From Isoetes taiwanensis (taxonomy: Eukaryota; Streptophyta; Lycopodiopsida; Isoetales; Isoetaceae), in contig JAJEKV010000051.1 of the NCBI GenBank assembly GCA_021234155.1, forward strand, positions 1,614,754 through 1,678,753: a stretch of DNA of 64,000 bases, read 5' to 3'. The translations under genes and the position numbers were made by a program. Position 1 is the stretch's first letter. Every line of letters begins with the position of its first letter. Positions 20,260 through 30,855 of this stretch are shown here, piece by piece. The notes under the pieces are model-generated. The model saw nothing but the letters and a program-made list of their open reading frames with translations, was not told the DNA's origin and searched no databases.

Positions 20260-21886
20260 TGTGACGTTCAGGAATATACGCTATGAATACGATATTCCTC
20301 GACTCATCACTATACAAGCCTATCTTCATAGCCTTGTATACCATAGATTGTGGCACTAGGGGGCATGACTAAGTTATTCATATAACTTAGCCAACCTTAG
20401 GTTAAGACCATTTTCCACGTGGCCTTAACCTATTGGGCAACCGCCACACGAGACTCACCCGATTGGTGCCACGTGGCATCTTAGGTGGACCTAACTTATA
20501 TAGGCTGGAACCCTAACCCTAGGCCTCTTTCCAGCCCTAGCACCCAAAGACTCATCTACTCGTTTGAAACCCCGTTTCGAACATCGTTTGCTGTGGCATA
20601 GACTGGTGCAGCAGCCCCCGCAGGGTAGACTCGTTCTTGGAGCAAGAGCAGCATCACGTGAGTCGAAGACCATGGAGGCACACGGATCGGGAGGGAGAGC
20701 ATCAGGAGCAGGTATGTAGGGTAGTTGTGATAGCTCATCTGGAATTAGCATTCCAGATGTGCTAGTATCTTGTATCTAGAGTAGAGCCATCCTAGAACCC
20801 GTATTCAACATCTTGAACCCTAATCAATGAACCCTAACCATTAGTTAGATTGTATGATTAGGTTAAGATGTTCTTCTTATGATCATTCTTAGGATATGAT
20901 GATTATGTGATGTTGGTTGATCATGTTGCTCCTCTTGTATTGGGAAGGGGGGTAGAGACCTAGGGCCATATGTAGTATGCTCCTAGAGTAGATCCCTTAG
21001 TTCCTATTAGATGCGGCCTATGCATAGGAGCCCACCCGGCTATTGAGGCTATGACGTGACTCAGCACCACATAACGGGGCTAGAGGGAAAGTGGAGGGAG
21101 GATCCCTGCCGAGTGGGGGCTTCGGGGGATCCCATAGTGGGCTAGGCTTATGGTCGGTCACTTCGTGTGGGCCGGGCATGGGTCCGACACCTCCGGGGCA
21201 ATGGTGTTGCCCGCCTCTCGAGCTGCAAGTGTTGGCTTGGCTCTTTTTGGGGGTTAAGTCGGGCACGAATGGTGTGTCGCCATTCTCTAGCAGCCCACGG
21301 AACCTCTAGACCACAGGAAGGGGAGATGCAACCCTTCCTGCCTCATCGGACCAGGGAGATGCAACCTGGAGTAGTCCCGATGGGTGATGCCATGGGATTG
21401 CGTATCCGGAAGGCTAGAGTCATGCCAGAGCCTGATTTAGCCCATCTGCAAAGTATGCACAGGAGGGGCGGATGGAGTGGTCAACCCTAGCCATTGTCTA
21501 TAGCCATCCCCGCCATTGTTATGACTCGGTCTGCTCTATCTTGAGGCCTAGCCAGTCAGTCACCCTCCTTATGAGTCGGAGCCATGGGTAGGAGCTCTTA
21601 TGTTTTATGGCATAGGATTATCTTCTTTGCAGTTGTGGATATGTGATGGACTACCCTTCGAGGTAGTATGTTGTATTGTTATTGCTAGTTCTGACGTTGT
21701 TTATGCTTCCGCTGTGATAGGAGCCCATAGGGGAAGGGCGCGCAAGACACCTTCGTGTCCCCTGCCCGCACTAGGATTCTCTCAGAGTGCGGGTTAGACG
21801 GAGGGCCCATGCGGTTGATGGACCGGATGGGGGATTTCCTGCCGAGTGTACGGCCGGGCGCCGTACATTTAGCAGGGAGCGTCACA
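20260..21886 (+). repeat. G1 3' LTR (1627 bp)
   Basis: Begins TGTGACG, ends GCGTCACA, and is followed by the CTTTC duplication. Differs from the 5' LTR mainly by short indels in GC-rich words. Confidence 0.95.
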
Positions 21887-21891
21887 CTTTC
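21887..21891. repeat. target-site duplication CTTTC, right of G1
   Basis: Exact copy of 2355-2359. Confidence 0.9.
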
Positions 21892-21901
21892 TAACCTCAT
21901 G

Positions 21902-21967
21902 GTCTCACACTTGCGCCCAGATCAAAAATGGGAGTTTCATTTTTGCTCCTAGCGCGACATGTGAGAC
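21902..21967. repeat. hairpin, G0, copy 3
   Basis: GTCTCACACTTGCGCCC arm with GCGCGACATGTGAGAC; same central AAAAATGGGAG...CATTTTTG as 1942-2008. Confidence 0.88.
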
Positions 21968-22114
21968 ATGGTGGATTTTGATGCTAAATTGCATGCTTTC
22001 TAAGCATGTTTCTAGGAGTATAATATACTAATCTGGCTAGTTCTTAGCTTGAAATTCGAATTAGCATGTTACTTTTCTGAAATTCATCATTTTTTAAGAT
22101 GTCTTTGGCTCAAT

Positions 22115-22181
22115 GTCTCACACGTTGCGCCCAGATCAAAATTGGGAGTTTCATTTTTGCTCCTGGCGCGACGTGTGAGAC
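22115..22181. repeat. hairpin, G0, copy 4
   Basis: GTCTCACACGTTGCGCCC arm with GGCGCGACGTGTGAGAC. This pair lies between the G0 PBS and its H3-like gene, as 44389-44645 does in G2. Confidence 0.9.
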
Positions 22182-22370
22182 CTTCTTGCTTTCGAAGGTT
22201 TTGGCTCACTATTTTTAATCTTTTTATGTTCTAATTCACTTACTGTTACTAGCTTAGCATATACTATAAAAAATGAGAAATTTTTTTCCCATTTTTTGAG
22301 GTTTGAGGATCCTATCAAGTTAGTACTACTGGGAGCATGGTCAGTGCTTTGCTCTTGGTCTCCAAGAACA

Positions 22371-22385
22371 TTGCTTTGATACCAC
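22371..22385 (-). other. primer-binding site of G0
   Basis: The minus strand reads GTGGTATCAAAGCAA directly after the LTR end at 22386; initiator tRNA-Met type. Confidence 0.88.
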
Positions 22386-23135
22386 TGTGACGTCCCCTAC
22401 TCATATACAGTGCCCGCACCATATACAAACAGGAGTTCATCCCCCATACCAGCTCCATACTGATACAGGGCCCTCCACGTATCACTGCAACCTTGATGAG
22501 TTCCAGTGGGAAGAATGAAGGGGTCATTTACCCTGTCTTCCTCAGGGCCTACCTAGCTGCGGAAGCGTAAACATACATGTCAGTATACAACATCAACATC
22601 ACATAACCATCTCGAAGGATGGCACATCACATATATGCATAGACAAAGATCAGTACCTCACATGGGGAATCCTACCCAAGGCTCAGACTCAAGGGGATGA
22701 CTGACGGCTTGGGTCTCCAGAGGTCATTGCAGACAGAATTCATGGCAAATGGATTTGACTGGCATAAGAACATGGCTTAGGGTTGTCCACTCCATCCGCC
22801 CCTCCTGTGCACACTTTGCAGAGTTGGTTGAAGAGTGTTGGGACCTGACTGTAGCCCGCCGGATGCATAGCCAAAAGGGCTATTCCTGGGTTGCATCTCC
22901 CCAGTTCCGATGGGGCAGGTAGGGATCACTCCCTTCAGGGATCTACATGCTGACTCAAGGTGACTAGAGGGCCACCGCCCTTATTCGACTTGAACCCAAT
23001 GGAGAGTGACGCATCACTCCACGGGTGTCGAGCCCATGCCTTACCCACACTCAGTGGCAAGCCATTAGACCTAGTCCACAGTGATCCCCGGTAGACTTTA
23101 CACACCAGGGGGATCGTTCAAGAGTCAGAACACGG
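22386..23135 (-). repeat. G0 5' LTR, first part
   Basis: TGTGACGTCCCC on the plus strand begins the LTR boundary. The sequence follows the G2 LTR (44850 onward) up to GGGGATCGTTCAAGAGTCAG, then is broken by the LINE. Confidence 0.85.
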
Positions 23136-23518
23136 AAAGCAGAACTGTAATTTCTGCAGAAGCTGTTTTGAATTCTGGCAACTCTAATAAAAGGCCTTAT
23201 GTAAAAATTTTCAATGGCGACTGCTCAGAATAGGGGATGTCGCTGGCGGGAGGAAGGCGCACGAACCCTAATCTGAGAACATGAGATATTTTGCCATTCT
23301 TGAAGAAGGAAGCTCTTTCATCCTATCTCTCCTTTTCATATAGTGGAGGGAGATCTTGAAGTTCAGGTAGTGGACGCTTGGCTAGGTGAATTTGTAGGTG
23401 ATAGGAACAGCCCTGCAGCTGGGGTGTTCAACCCATTCTGCTCTTGGTCTGAGGGCAGGATCTTGGTTAAAATTTTTGTTTAAATCTGTTTGTGTGGTGC
23501 TTGGTAAGGTGGTAGGGT

Positions 23519-24784
23519 TTGTGTTGTCGAGATAAAATATTAAAAAAAAATGGAATGTGGGGCCGTCATGAAGGGGAGGAGAATCCCACCTCGGGGTCTG
23601 CGAAAGGGACAGTAGGAGAGATTTTGGGAAAAGGTAATAGGAATGAGATGACAGTTGGTACAGTACTGGGGGGAACAGAGAGGGTAGACATTGAAGGGAC
23701 AGAAATTGAAAGGGCATTTCTTGGACTGATATGCAAACTGAGTCGGAAAGGGAAGGATCAGTTGAAACAGATTGCTGAGGTGCTGATAAAGATTGAGAAC
23801 GGACAAGGGGTCGGTAGCTGCGTCACCTTTGGAGATTTCCTCACTTGGCTGCCCAGTATGGTGAACACACGATCAGGAACGGGAGTGGGGCCGCGACAGA
23901 GACAACAGGGAGTGATTCAGCCCATCTTGGACTATGGAAATCAACTCCAGGAGGTAGTCAGGCAAGAGTTGAAGGACAAACATGCTCCAGTCTGTGTGGG
24001 TAAGCTCAAAAATCCTGCTATTGAAAATAAACTAAAATATCTTTCTAGTCTGGGTCTTATTGGCTGTGTTCGTCATGAGGGAGTGCGACTACAGTCTCTT
24101 AAGTTTGAGCTGGAAAAAGAAAAGGGTATTTCTATAAGAAATATCTATTGGATGGAATTTCCCTTTTTCATTGCTGAATGTGAGAATTCCCAGACAGCTA
24201 CTCTGCTCTTGAAAAAGGGGACAATCACCAAAGCAAATACCCAACTGTTTTTTCAAAAATGGTATCCTGGGTTTGACCCACAGAGTCTAAACGAGTTTTT
24301 CCATCCAGCTTGGACTTCCTTGCAAGGGTTGAATCCCATGTACTGGAATGAACAATCCCTTTTATCCCTCTTTAAAGACACGGGAAACTATATTGCCTTG
24401 GAAGTTTCCCCTGATAGAGCCCCAAGAGTTTGGGCTCAAATCGACCTCCTCAAGCCGATTCCCTGTAATATCCAATACATTGACTATTTTGGGAACCCAA
24501 AAACTCTGAATTTGGCATGGAATGGTCTCCCTCAGCCCTGTGGAACCTGTGGTATTAGGCTCCATGGTGGAGGAATTTGCAGGGGAGCTCGGGAAATAAA
24601 GACAACCCATCAGGTGGAACTCAAAAAAGAGGATGAATGGATCACCCCCAGGAAAGGGAAAACTCCTAACAGGTCTGCCCAAAAATTTAAGAAGAATAAA
24701 AATGGCAGTGCAAAGAGAAAAGCAAAGAAATTAAAGGAGAGACAGTTACAGGAGGAAAATCATTGGAAACAAAAAGGAATCTGA
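23519..24784 (+). CDS. LINE ORF1: RNA-binding protein with CCHC knuckle
   Basis: A 421-residue frame. The middle part (about residues 210-340), with WYPGFDP, a WTSLQGL block and ARVWAQIDLLKPIP-like spacing, resembles the DUF4283 domain of plant LINE ORF1 proteins. CGTCGIRLHGGGIC at residues 341-354 fits C-x2-C-x4-H-x4-C exactly. A lysine-rich tail follows. ORF1 proteins bind element RNA and accompany it to the target. The first ~100 residues may not all be coding, since the start was chosen as the first ATG of the open frame. The frame ends early, and a further ORF1-type C-terminus follows at 25227-25466. Confidence 0.8.
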   Translation: MCCRDKILKKNGMWGRHEGEENPTSGSAKGTVGEILGKGNRNEMTVGTVLGGTERVDIEGTEIERAFLGLICKLSRKGKDQLKQIAEVLIKIENGQGVGSCVTFGDFLTWLPSMVNTRSGTGVGPRQRQQGVIQPILDYGNQLQEVVRQELKDKHAPVCVGKLKNPAIENKLKYLSSLGLIGCVRHEGVRLQSLKFELEKEKGISIRNIYWMEFPFFIAECENSQTATLLLKKGTITKANTQLFFQKWYPGFDPQSLNEFFHPAWTSLQGLNPMYWNEQSLLSLFKDTGNYIALEVSPDRAPRVWAQIDLLKPIPCNIQYIDYFGNPKTLNLAWNGLPQPCGTCGIRLHGGGICRGAREIKTTHQVELKKEDEWITPRKGKTPNRSAQKFKKNKNGSAKRKAKKLKERQLQEENHWKQKGI

Positions 24785-25226
24785 ATGGAGGAAGAAGGTA
24801 AGGTTCAATGAAGCAAATCTGATCAAGGTTACGTATAATGCTAAAGGGAAAGCCATCATTGACCACGATGCCCCGGTGGTGACTCCACCCATGAACACAG
24901 AGCTATGGTTCTCACCATAGAGGAGCCCTCTTGCCCCCTATAAATGACTACTCGAATCGGGATGATTACGGGGGTAAATTACTTGAACAAGGGAGCCCTC
25001 CTTTAGAGCTTCTCCTCCTCACATTATCAACTTGTTCAAGGACATAGATCAGCCCCAAAGGGTCATGATCAGAGTCTCAAGAACCATCCGAGAAAACTAC
25101 AAGAGGCGGACCACCTTCAGCGAGGGGAGTGGATCTAGTTTCACAGGAGATTCTCCCTACTGATCTAATTATTCAAAATTCTGCCTGCTTGAACAGGAAG
25201 TCCTTCCCCCACAGCACTGGGGGAGT

Positions 25227-25466
25227 ATGGAAGACAAGGAGAATGGGGTAGAGAATGAGGTAGTTCCCTCCTCTTTAGAATTTGAAGTGGAGTTGGACAC
25301 CCCTCATGGTAAGTTTTGGGATGATGGGGGTAGCACTGAGGATGAGTCTGAGGCTGCTGTAGGGGTCGAGACTTTCTTCACACCTCAGACAACTAAGAAA
25401 ACTAGGCAGAGAAAGGTCTATACTCCCAATCCGTATGGGCCAATCACTAGATCCAAAAAACCATGA
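25227..25466 (+). CDS. LINE ORF1 C-terminal piece
   Basis: A 79-residue acidic frame ending in a basic stretch (KKTRQRK, then YGPITRSKKP). Plant LINE ORF1 proteins often end in such a segment, so this is probably the detached end of ORF1 after a frameshift or stop near 24784. Its stop codon overlaps the ORF2 start as ATGA at 25463-25466, an arrangement suited to termination-reinitiation. The stretch 24785-25226 between the pieces has no long frame. Confidence 0.55.
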   Translation: MEDKENGVENEVVPSSLEFEVELDTPHGKFWDDGGSTEDESEAAVGVETFFTPQTTKKTRQRKVYTPNPYGPITRSKKP

Positions 25467-28400
25467 AGATAGTGACCTGGAACCTTAGAGGAATCAAAGG
25501 CCCTTTAAAACGCAAACGTGCAATTATAGCCATGAAGGAGATGAGGGCTGACATCATTTTAGTTCAGGAACACAGGCTGCCAAGCTTTGAAGCTTCAAAT
25601 CTTGGGAATTGGATCATGCCAAATGGAAACTCTATTTGGTCCCCTGCAGATGGGACCAAGGGAGGGATTTGCACTATTTGGAACTCTTTTCCTTATATTG
25701 GATCCTACCAGGACCAGACTGGTAGATGGCAGGTTGTCTTTTTGAAGATTGAAGAAGAAGTGGTTGGCATCATAAATGTGTATGCATCCACTGATCCAGG
25801 GGAGAGGGAGAGGCAATGGATGGAGATGGCTGATTGGATCAACTCCCAAAATGCTGATTGTTGGATCTTGAGTGGGGACTTCAACAACACACCCCAATGG
25901 GACCAGAAATTAGGAAAGAAGATGAATATGACAAGAAATGAAAGAACTCAATGGGATAGATTGGTCTCACAATTTGTCTATCATGCACCATCCTCGGCTA
26001 ATGTGTACTCATGGAGCAATAAGAGGGCAGGTAATGACAGGGTCTTCTGCCTCCTGGATAGATTTTACACAAAGGATTGCTCTTGGTCACAAATAATCAT
26101 CAAAGGTGACCACAGTAATTCCATTTCAGATCATTTTCCCCAAGGCTTAGAGTATGGAAGCTCTCTCAAAGGGGGGTCAAATTCTCCCTTTAAGCTGAAC
26201 ACCAGCCTGCTAAATAATGAAAGGTTTTGCCATGACTCTCAGGAATATTACAAAGCCTTGCAACCCCTGCAACAAAGTGGTTCCATGAATGGTTTTGTTG
26301 TTAGAATGAGGCAAATCAAGAAGTGGCTAAAGGCTTGGGGAAAAAACTGGAATGAACAATTAAAAAAGGAGAAAAGGGAGGTGTACCTCCAAGTCAAGGA
26401 AATCAGGCAAAAGATTTTTGAAGACCCACACAATGTTGTACTACAGCAAGAGGAAGGAATTCTTGAAAGAAAAGTAAAGAATATAGAGGAATCAGAGGCC
26501 AGAGGATTGATTATTAGGAGCAAATGTGTGAATATCAACTGCATGGATAGGTGCAGCTCCAGTTTGTTCTTCAAAACTGCCAAAGGGAGAATGATGAACA
26601 ATGGTATCATTTCGATCTCAGATGGAGGTCAAGTCATTTTAGGGCAAGAAAGCTTAATGGATTTCTTTCATGAGAAGTATAAGAATATGTTTGCTCATGG
26701 AGAGGTGGATGAAAAGAGCTTCCAGGTTTTTTTTGATAAGTTGGGACCAGCTGACAGGGTATTGGATGACACTCATCTCCTTGAGTGCCCTACAGACAGG
26801 GAGATTGAGAAGGTCCTTAAAGGGATGGCAAGTGGGAAAAGCCCTGGCCCTGATGGTATCCCTCCCGAATTCTTTGTCACATTTTGGGATTTCTTAAAGC
26901 AGGATGTCACCTCATTCATTCAGGGGGGTCTGCTCCAAAGCTTCACCCTGCAATAAATGCTGGACTAATTGCCCTCATACCTAAGGTAGATGCTCCAGCC
27001 TCTTTCTCTGACTGGAGGCCAATCTCCCTTACAAATTCCACCTACAAGATCCTGGCAAAGATTCTGGCAAATAGAATGAAGGAGACCTTGCAAAAAATCA
27101 TCAACCCAGTTCAATCTGCTTTTCTTCCAGGAAGAAGTATTTTAGACAACTTTGTTGGAGCCCATGAAGGCTTGCATTGGAATCTTTTCTCCAAACAGAA
27201 TTGCATGTTGGTAAAGCTGGACTTCAAACGAGCTTACGATACCATTCATTGGAGATTCTTATATAAAGCAATGGCACAGCTTGGCTTTTCTGATAAAGTT
27301 ATTAGCAGAGTGCATAGCTTGAATGTGGCTGGCTGCTCTGCAGTTCTAGTGAATGGTACCCCTTCAAAGTTTTTTGAATGTAAAAAAGGGGTTAGACAAA
27401 GGGTGCCCCTTGGCCCCTATTTGTTTACGATAGTTCTTTGAAATGGTCACTAGGGCCACTCTGTCTCTCCCTAGCTGCCAAGGAAATAAAATGTCTTCAA
27501 GCTGCCCACGAGATTTGGGAGTTTTCTCTATAATCAAGATATCAGAGATGATACTTTTACCTTTCTTCAAAATGATGGTTCCAGTTTGCCAAATTTCTTG
27601 GAGATGTTAAATCTTTTTGGGGGTGCATCAGGAGTCCATTTGAATAAAAGCAAAAGTACAATTATCCTGCAATCTGAGGAAGAAGAGATCCATGGAATAA
27701 AGGTCACAGGTCACAAAACTGCCACCAAATTACTTGGCTTACCTTTGGCAGTTAATATGAACCTGGCAGGGTTATGGGATCCCATTGTCCTAAATCCCTT
27801 TCTCTTGCAGGAAGAGTCGAGATTGTTAATGGGTAGAAGCATGCTACGGTGTACCACTTTTGGAATCCTCAAAAGTACTTACACTGGGTACTTTTAAAAC
27901 TGGTACTTTCTGTTTTTTCTTTCCATTAAAATCAATCGAAATTTTTTGAATTGAAGGTCAATAACATGTCAATCTATAGTATTAGAGGATAACAATACTA
28001 TTATGGATTAATATAAATGGATTAACTCTCAAACTTATTATTTATTGCAGCATTTACGCAAGTTCCTAGTACCCAGTGCTGAGTACTTTTCTGGGTAGTT
28101 TCACACTCCCTAAAAAGTACTTTAGATGGTACACCCTAGCATGCTTTCACCCTAATAGTGTGATTGCAAGTACACACATTTTTTTCTCTTCAGCCATCAT
28201 TGCTGATAAATCCTCCTATAGGAAACTAGAATCAGCTATGAGGGATTATATTTGGCAAGGTGCCAGAATGGTCTCCTGGAGTAATCTGACTCTGCCCAAG
28301 AAAGAAGGAGGTCTGGGTTGCAAAGACCTTTTTGTCCAAGCACAAGCCTTGGCAGCAAAGCTAGTCTAGAGATCTTTAATGTCTACTGCCCCCTCTCCAG

Positions 28401-29593
28401 CCTTGAAACTGGTAAAGTACTGGCTGGGGGCTACATCTCTTGAAGGGTCTCCTTCACTCCCTCATCATCTTCCTGACTCAGCTTTCTTCCAGCTTAAAGC
28501 TGCCCCAGGCACATCCAAAATTTTGAGAAGAATTCTCTCTGCATGGAACCAAGCATCTCCCTGCTTCAGAGCTCGGCCTTTGACTTCTGTCAGTGATGAT
28601 TTTAGTTTCTTCTGGCATCAGGACCTGACCGAGGAAGAGGAGGGATGTTTAGCCCTTAAACATCCTCTTAAGTATAAAGAATGGTGCTATGCAGATCTAC
28701 ATACCATTGGTTCCATGAAAAATGGTGACAAATGGAAAGATTGGGGAGACCTTACCTCAATCCTGCCTGACACAGATACAAACAGAAGCATCTATGCTAC
28801 TTTAACCCAAAACCCAGTTGGACAAGCAAATGAAGTTCAGAATTGGACCTGTGGTGGGTGACCATATAAGGTATCTAAAATTTATAGTATGCTTCTGGAC
28901 AGGTCACAATTAAAAGTGAGCAGAGCTTGGAATTGCCAACAGGATCTTGCTATTGAAATCATAAGACAAGGGTGGAAACTTCAATGTGCTAGCAAAATTG
29001 GGCTCTTCAGATGGTTACTGTTGAACAAGAGTCTAAAGACAAATGGTTTCAGAGCCCAATTCAACAATCAAGTATCTGATTTATGTCCAATTGGCTGTGG
29101 CTTCACGGAAACAAGTTCACACGTCTTCCTCTGCCCTTGGCTTTCTCTTTTTTGGCAGTGGATTCAACCTCTGGTGCAACATACCCCTATTGATGAGGCT
29201 TCCTTGTTACAATACTTAAATCAGAATTCTCCTTTCAAAGGAACCATCCGGATCCTCACCTGCTGGGCCATATGGAAACATAGAAATGAGGTTGCTATCT
29301 CTGGATTGGCCCCAAGTCTGAATAAACTCAAAGCTTCCTTTCAGGTCCTCCTAGCTGAAGCTGCCATGGCTCATAAGGCAAAGCAGGGCTTGAATTATGA
29401 CAGACAATGGGATTCCTTGGGAAACTTCAATGGTTTCTTTCAGTTTTTTACTTTGCTCTTTAATGATGTGGATTCTTTGTTTGACAGAGCTTCTGCTGAG
29501 GAGGCACCACGAGGGAGGACATTCCCGCGAGGTAGATCCTGCTATTGTTCCTCTCTCGCCTTTGGAAACCATAGATGCACTTTTTTGGCTTAA
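25463..29593 (+). pseudogene. LINE ORF2: endonuclease, reverse transcriptase, zinc-binding C-terminus (broken)
   Basis: The first frame (25463-26956) starts MKIVTWNLRGIKGP and contains LVQEHR, SGDFN and SDHFP, the apurinic-type endonuclease motifs (N, E, D, H), then GKSPGPDGIPPEFF of the RT start. A frameshift near 26900 leads to a second frame (26884-27441) with LIPK, WRPISLTNSTYKI, QSAFLPGRSILDN and LDFKRAYDTI. The YADD box is degenerate (IRDD near 27545), so RT activity is lost. MITE 27831-28152 interrupts the next block. 28076-28861 and 28889-29593 hold the C-terminal part with KIGLFRWLLLNKSLKTN and the Cys/His zf-RVT region (CPIGCGFTETSSHVFLCPW). At least three frameshifts or stops. Confidence 0.88.
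27831..28152. mobile_element. MITE, copy 1 (322 bp, inside the LINE)
   Basis: Terminal inverted repeats begin GGGTAGAAGCATGCTACGGT and end in the complement GCTAGCATGCTTTCACCC with few mismatches. Flanked by a 4-bp duplication TAAT (27827-27830, 28153-28156). No coding capacity. Shares ends and exact length with 50964-51285, while the AT-rich middle has diverged. Superfamily not assigned. Confidence 0.85.
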
Positions 29594-30058
29594 AACTGAA
29601 GTCATCAGCTGCATCACCTTTACCCGGCTGCTGAGTGATGAAGATCTTTGGAGGTTCATCCCGGAGATTAAACCTTACTTTCAAGCAAAGCTGAAAATTC
29701 ATGAAGATGCTCGTGATGCTTGGGTTATGTATCTCCTGGATTCAGCAGTTCTGGGCGAATGAACTTCGATGACGATGTTTGTCCATCTGAGGAGGCCTTT
29801 GCTATAATCAATCTCGAAGGGGTCCCTGATATTCTGTAAAATGTTGACCAGCTCTACAGACTGAGTCCTCTATGCTCTGAACTATTTTTAAAAGTGCTTT
29901 TTCCTTTCTTTTGAGTGGGTATCCTTTCCCTAAAAAGGTTTGTGGTGGTCCTCTAGCCATCACCATTTTTCCATTGCAAGGTTGATTCCTACAATGGTTT
30001 TTTTTGTATGACAATCATGTAATTTTCTCATATATTAATACAATCTCGCGTTTCTTCA

Positions 30059-30078
30059 AAAAAAAAAAAAAAAAAAAC
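30059..30078 (+). other. LINE poly(A) tail
   Basis: About 20 adenines at the junction back into G0 LTR sequence. Confidence 0.9.
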
Positions 30079-30855
30079 CTCCTTACCTCCTTATGAGCGG
30101 TCGGCCCCTTCACCCACAACCAGGTGTGGTTCTTGTACCTGAGGCGAATTTACGATTGTGCTAAAGAGGCTAGCTAGGAGCATCAACTACTAGGTCAGTG
30201 GGTCTCTACCCCCTTCCCAATACAATGAGTCCACCAAGATCATCCATCCATCCACATTATCCATGAAACTAAAGAATAATATCTAATCTACATCATAGAA
30301 GTTATGTTCTTTAGTTAGGGCTCACTATCTGGGGTTCTATATGGCTGCTATGGGCAATTCAATAGGCTAAACATGCTAATTCTATGCGCGGAAGGCGGAT
30401 TAGGCTATTGAATTGACGAAATACCTGATCCTCAGCTTGCTCCTCTTGATCCGAATCGTCCATGTCATTTGTCTTGCTTGGGGATCGCGGTCGGGAAGGG
30501 AATCCCGGCGAGCTAGAGTGCTCGAGGCGGAATAATTGGGAGTCGGGATTGACTCTTTGGGCGCTGAAAGGAGACTCGGAATGGCTGATGGACGAAAAAG
30601 GGAAAGTTAGGGTTTAATTGCCTTACATAGGCTATCAGTTAGGGTTAGGGTTTCCATGATCCTTGGTATGCCCACTTAATGGTTAGAGGTCTAAAGTGCG
30701 CACATTGATAAATGTGTGCACACTTGCAAGTTGCCCCTAGGGCACTACTTGCTTGGCTATCGTCGGCGTACCGTCAATGGGATGGTGTGTAATGCAGGCG
30801 TGGCAAAGATCTGATATACATCTTAGGACCGTATCTTTGTCTTTGGAGCGTCCTG
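30079..30855 (-). repeat. G0 5' LTR, second part
   Basis: Resumes the LTR after the LINE (GGCCCCTTCACCCACAACC onward) and ends near GGAGCGTCCTGA, where G2 has GGAACGTCACA. The exact boundary and a target duplication cannot be fixed, because the partner LTR is outside the window. Confidence 0.75.

Larger units (their letters stand above)
2360..21886 (+). mobile_element. G1: tandem Ty3/gypsy chromovirus (LTR-int-partial LTR-int-LTR)
   Basis: LTR ends are TGTGACR...GCGTCACA and the element is flanked by a perfect 5-bp duplication. The order is LTR 2360-4006, internal copy one 4007-11218, truncated LTR 11218-12067, internal copy two 12068-20259, LTR 20260-21886. The two internal copies are close to colinear (offset about 8.06-8.11 kb). 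Copy one lacks its last ~0.93 kb and the middle LTR lacks its first ~0.8 kb, consistent with one ~1.7 kb deletion spanning their junction. Coding order is PBS, H3-like gene, hairpins, second histone-like frame, gag region, RT, integrase with chromodomain. The reading frames are heavily damaged, so I infer it is not autonomous. Confidence 0.9.
23136..30078 (+). mobile_element. LINE (plant L1-like), near full length, with a MITE inside
   Basis: It contains ORF1 with a CCHC knuckle, ORF2 with endonuclease, reverse transcriptase and a C-terminal zinc-binding region, and a terminal poly(A) of about 20 at 30059-30078. Both flanks are G0 LTR sequence: the LTR is continuous from before 23135 to after 30079 when compared with G2. 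I could not define a convincing target-site duplication; ACCTCCTT is doubled just after the poly(A). The left boundary is therefore approximate. It is on the opposite strand to G0. Confidence 0.85.
1..30855 (-). mobile_element. G0: old Ty3/gypsy element, interrupted and cut by window edge
   Basis: This minus-strand LTR element reads from right to left. Its 5' LTR lies at 22386-23135 plus 30079-30855. Its primer-binding site abuts the LTR at 22371-22385. Its internal region continues at 21892-22370 and then 1-2359. The interruptions are G1 (2360-21886) and a LINE (about 23136-30078). Removing G1 and one TSD copy leaves a join that matches the G2 sequence just left of 44389 (compare tttagacctttctaacctca with the stretch at 44370-44388), which shows that both sides are one element. 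The 3' half lies beyond position 1. Relative to G2, about 1.3 kb holding the N-terminal part of the H3-like gene is missing. It is the oldest of the nested elements, because everything else sits inside it. Confidence 0.8.
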
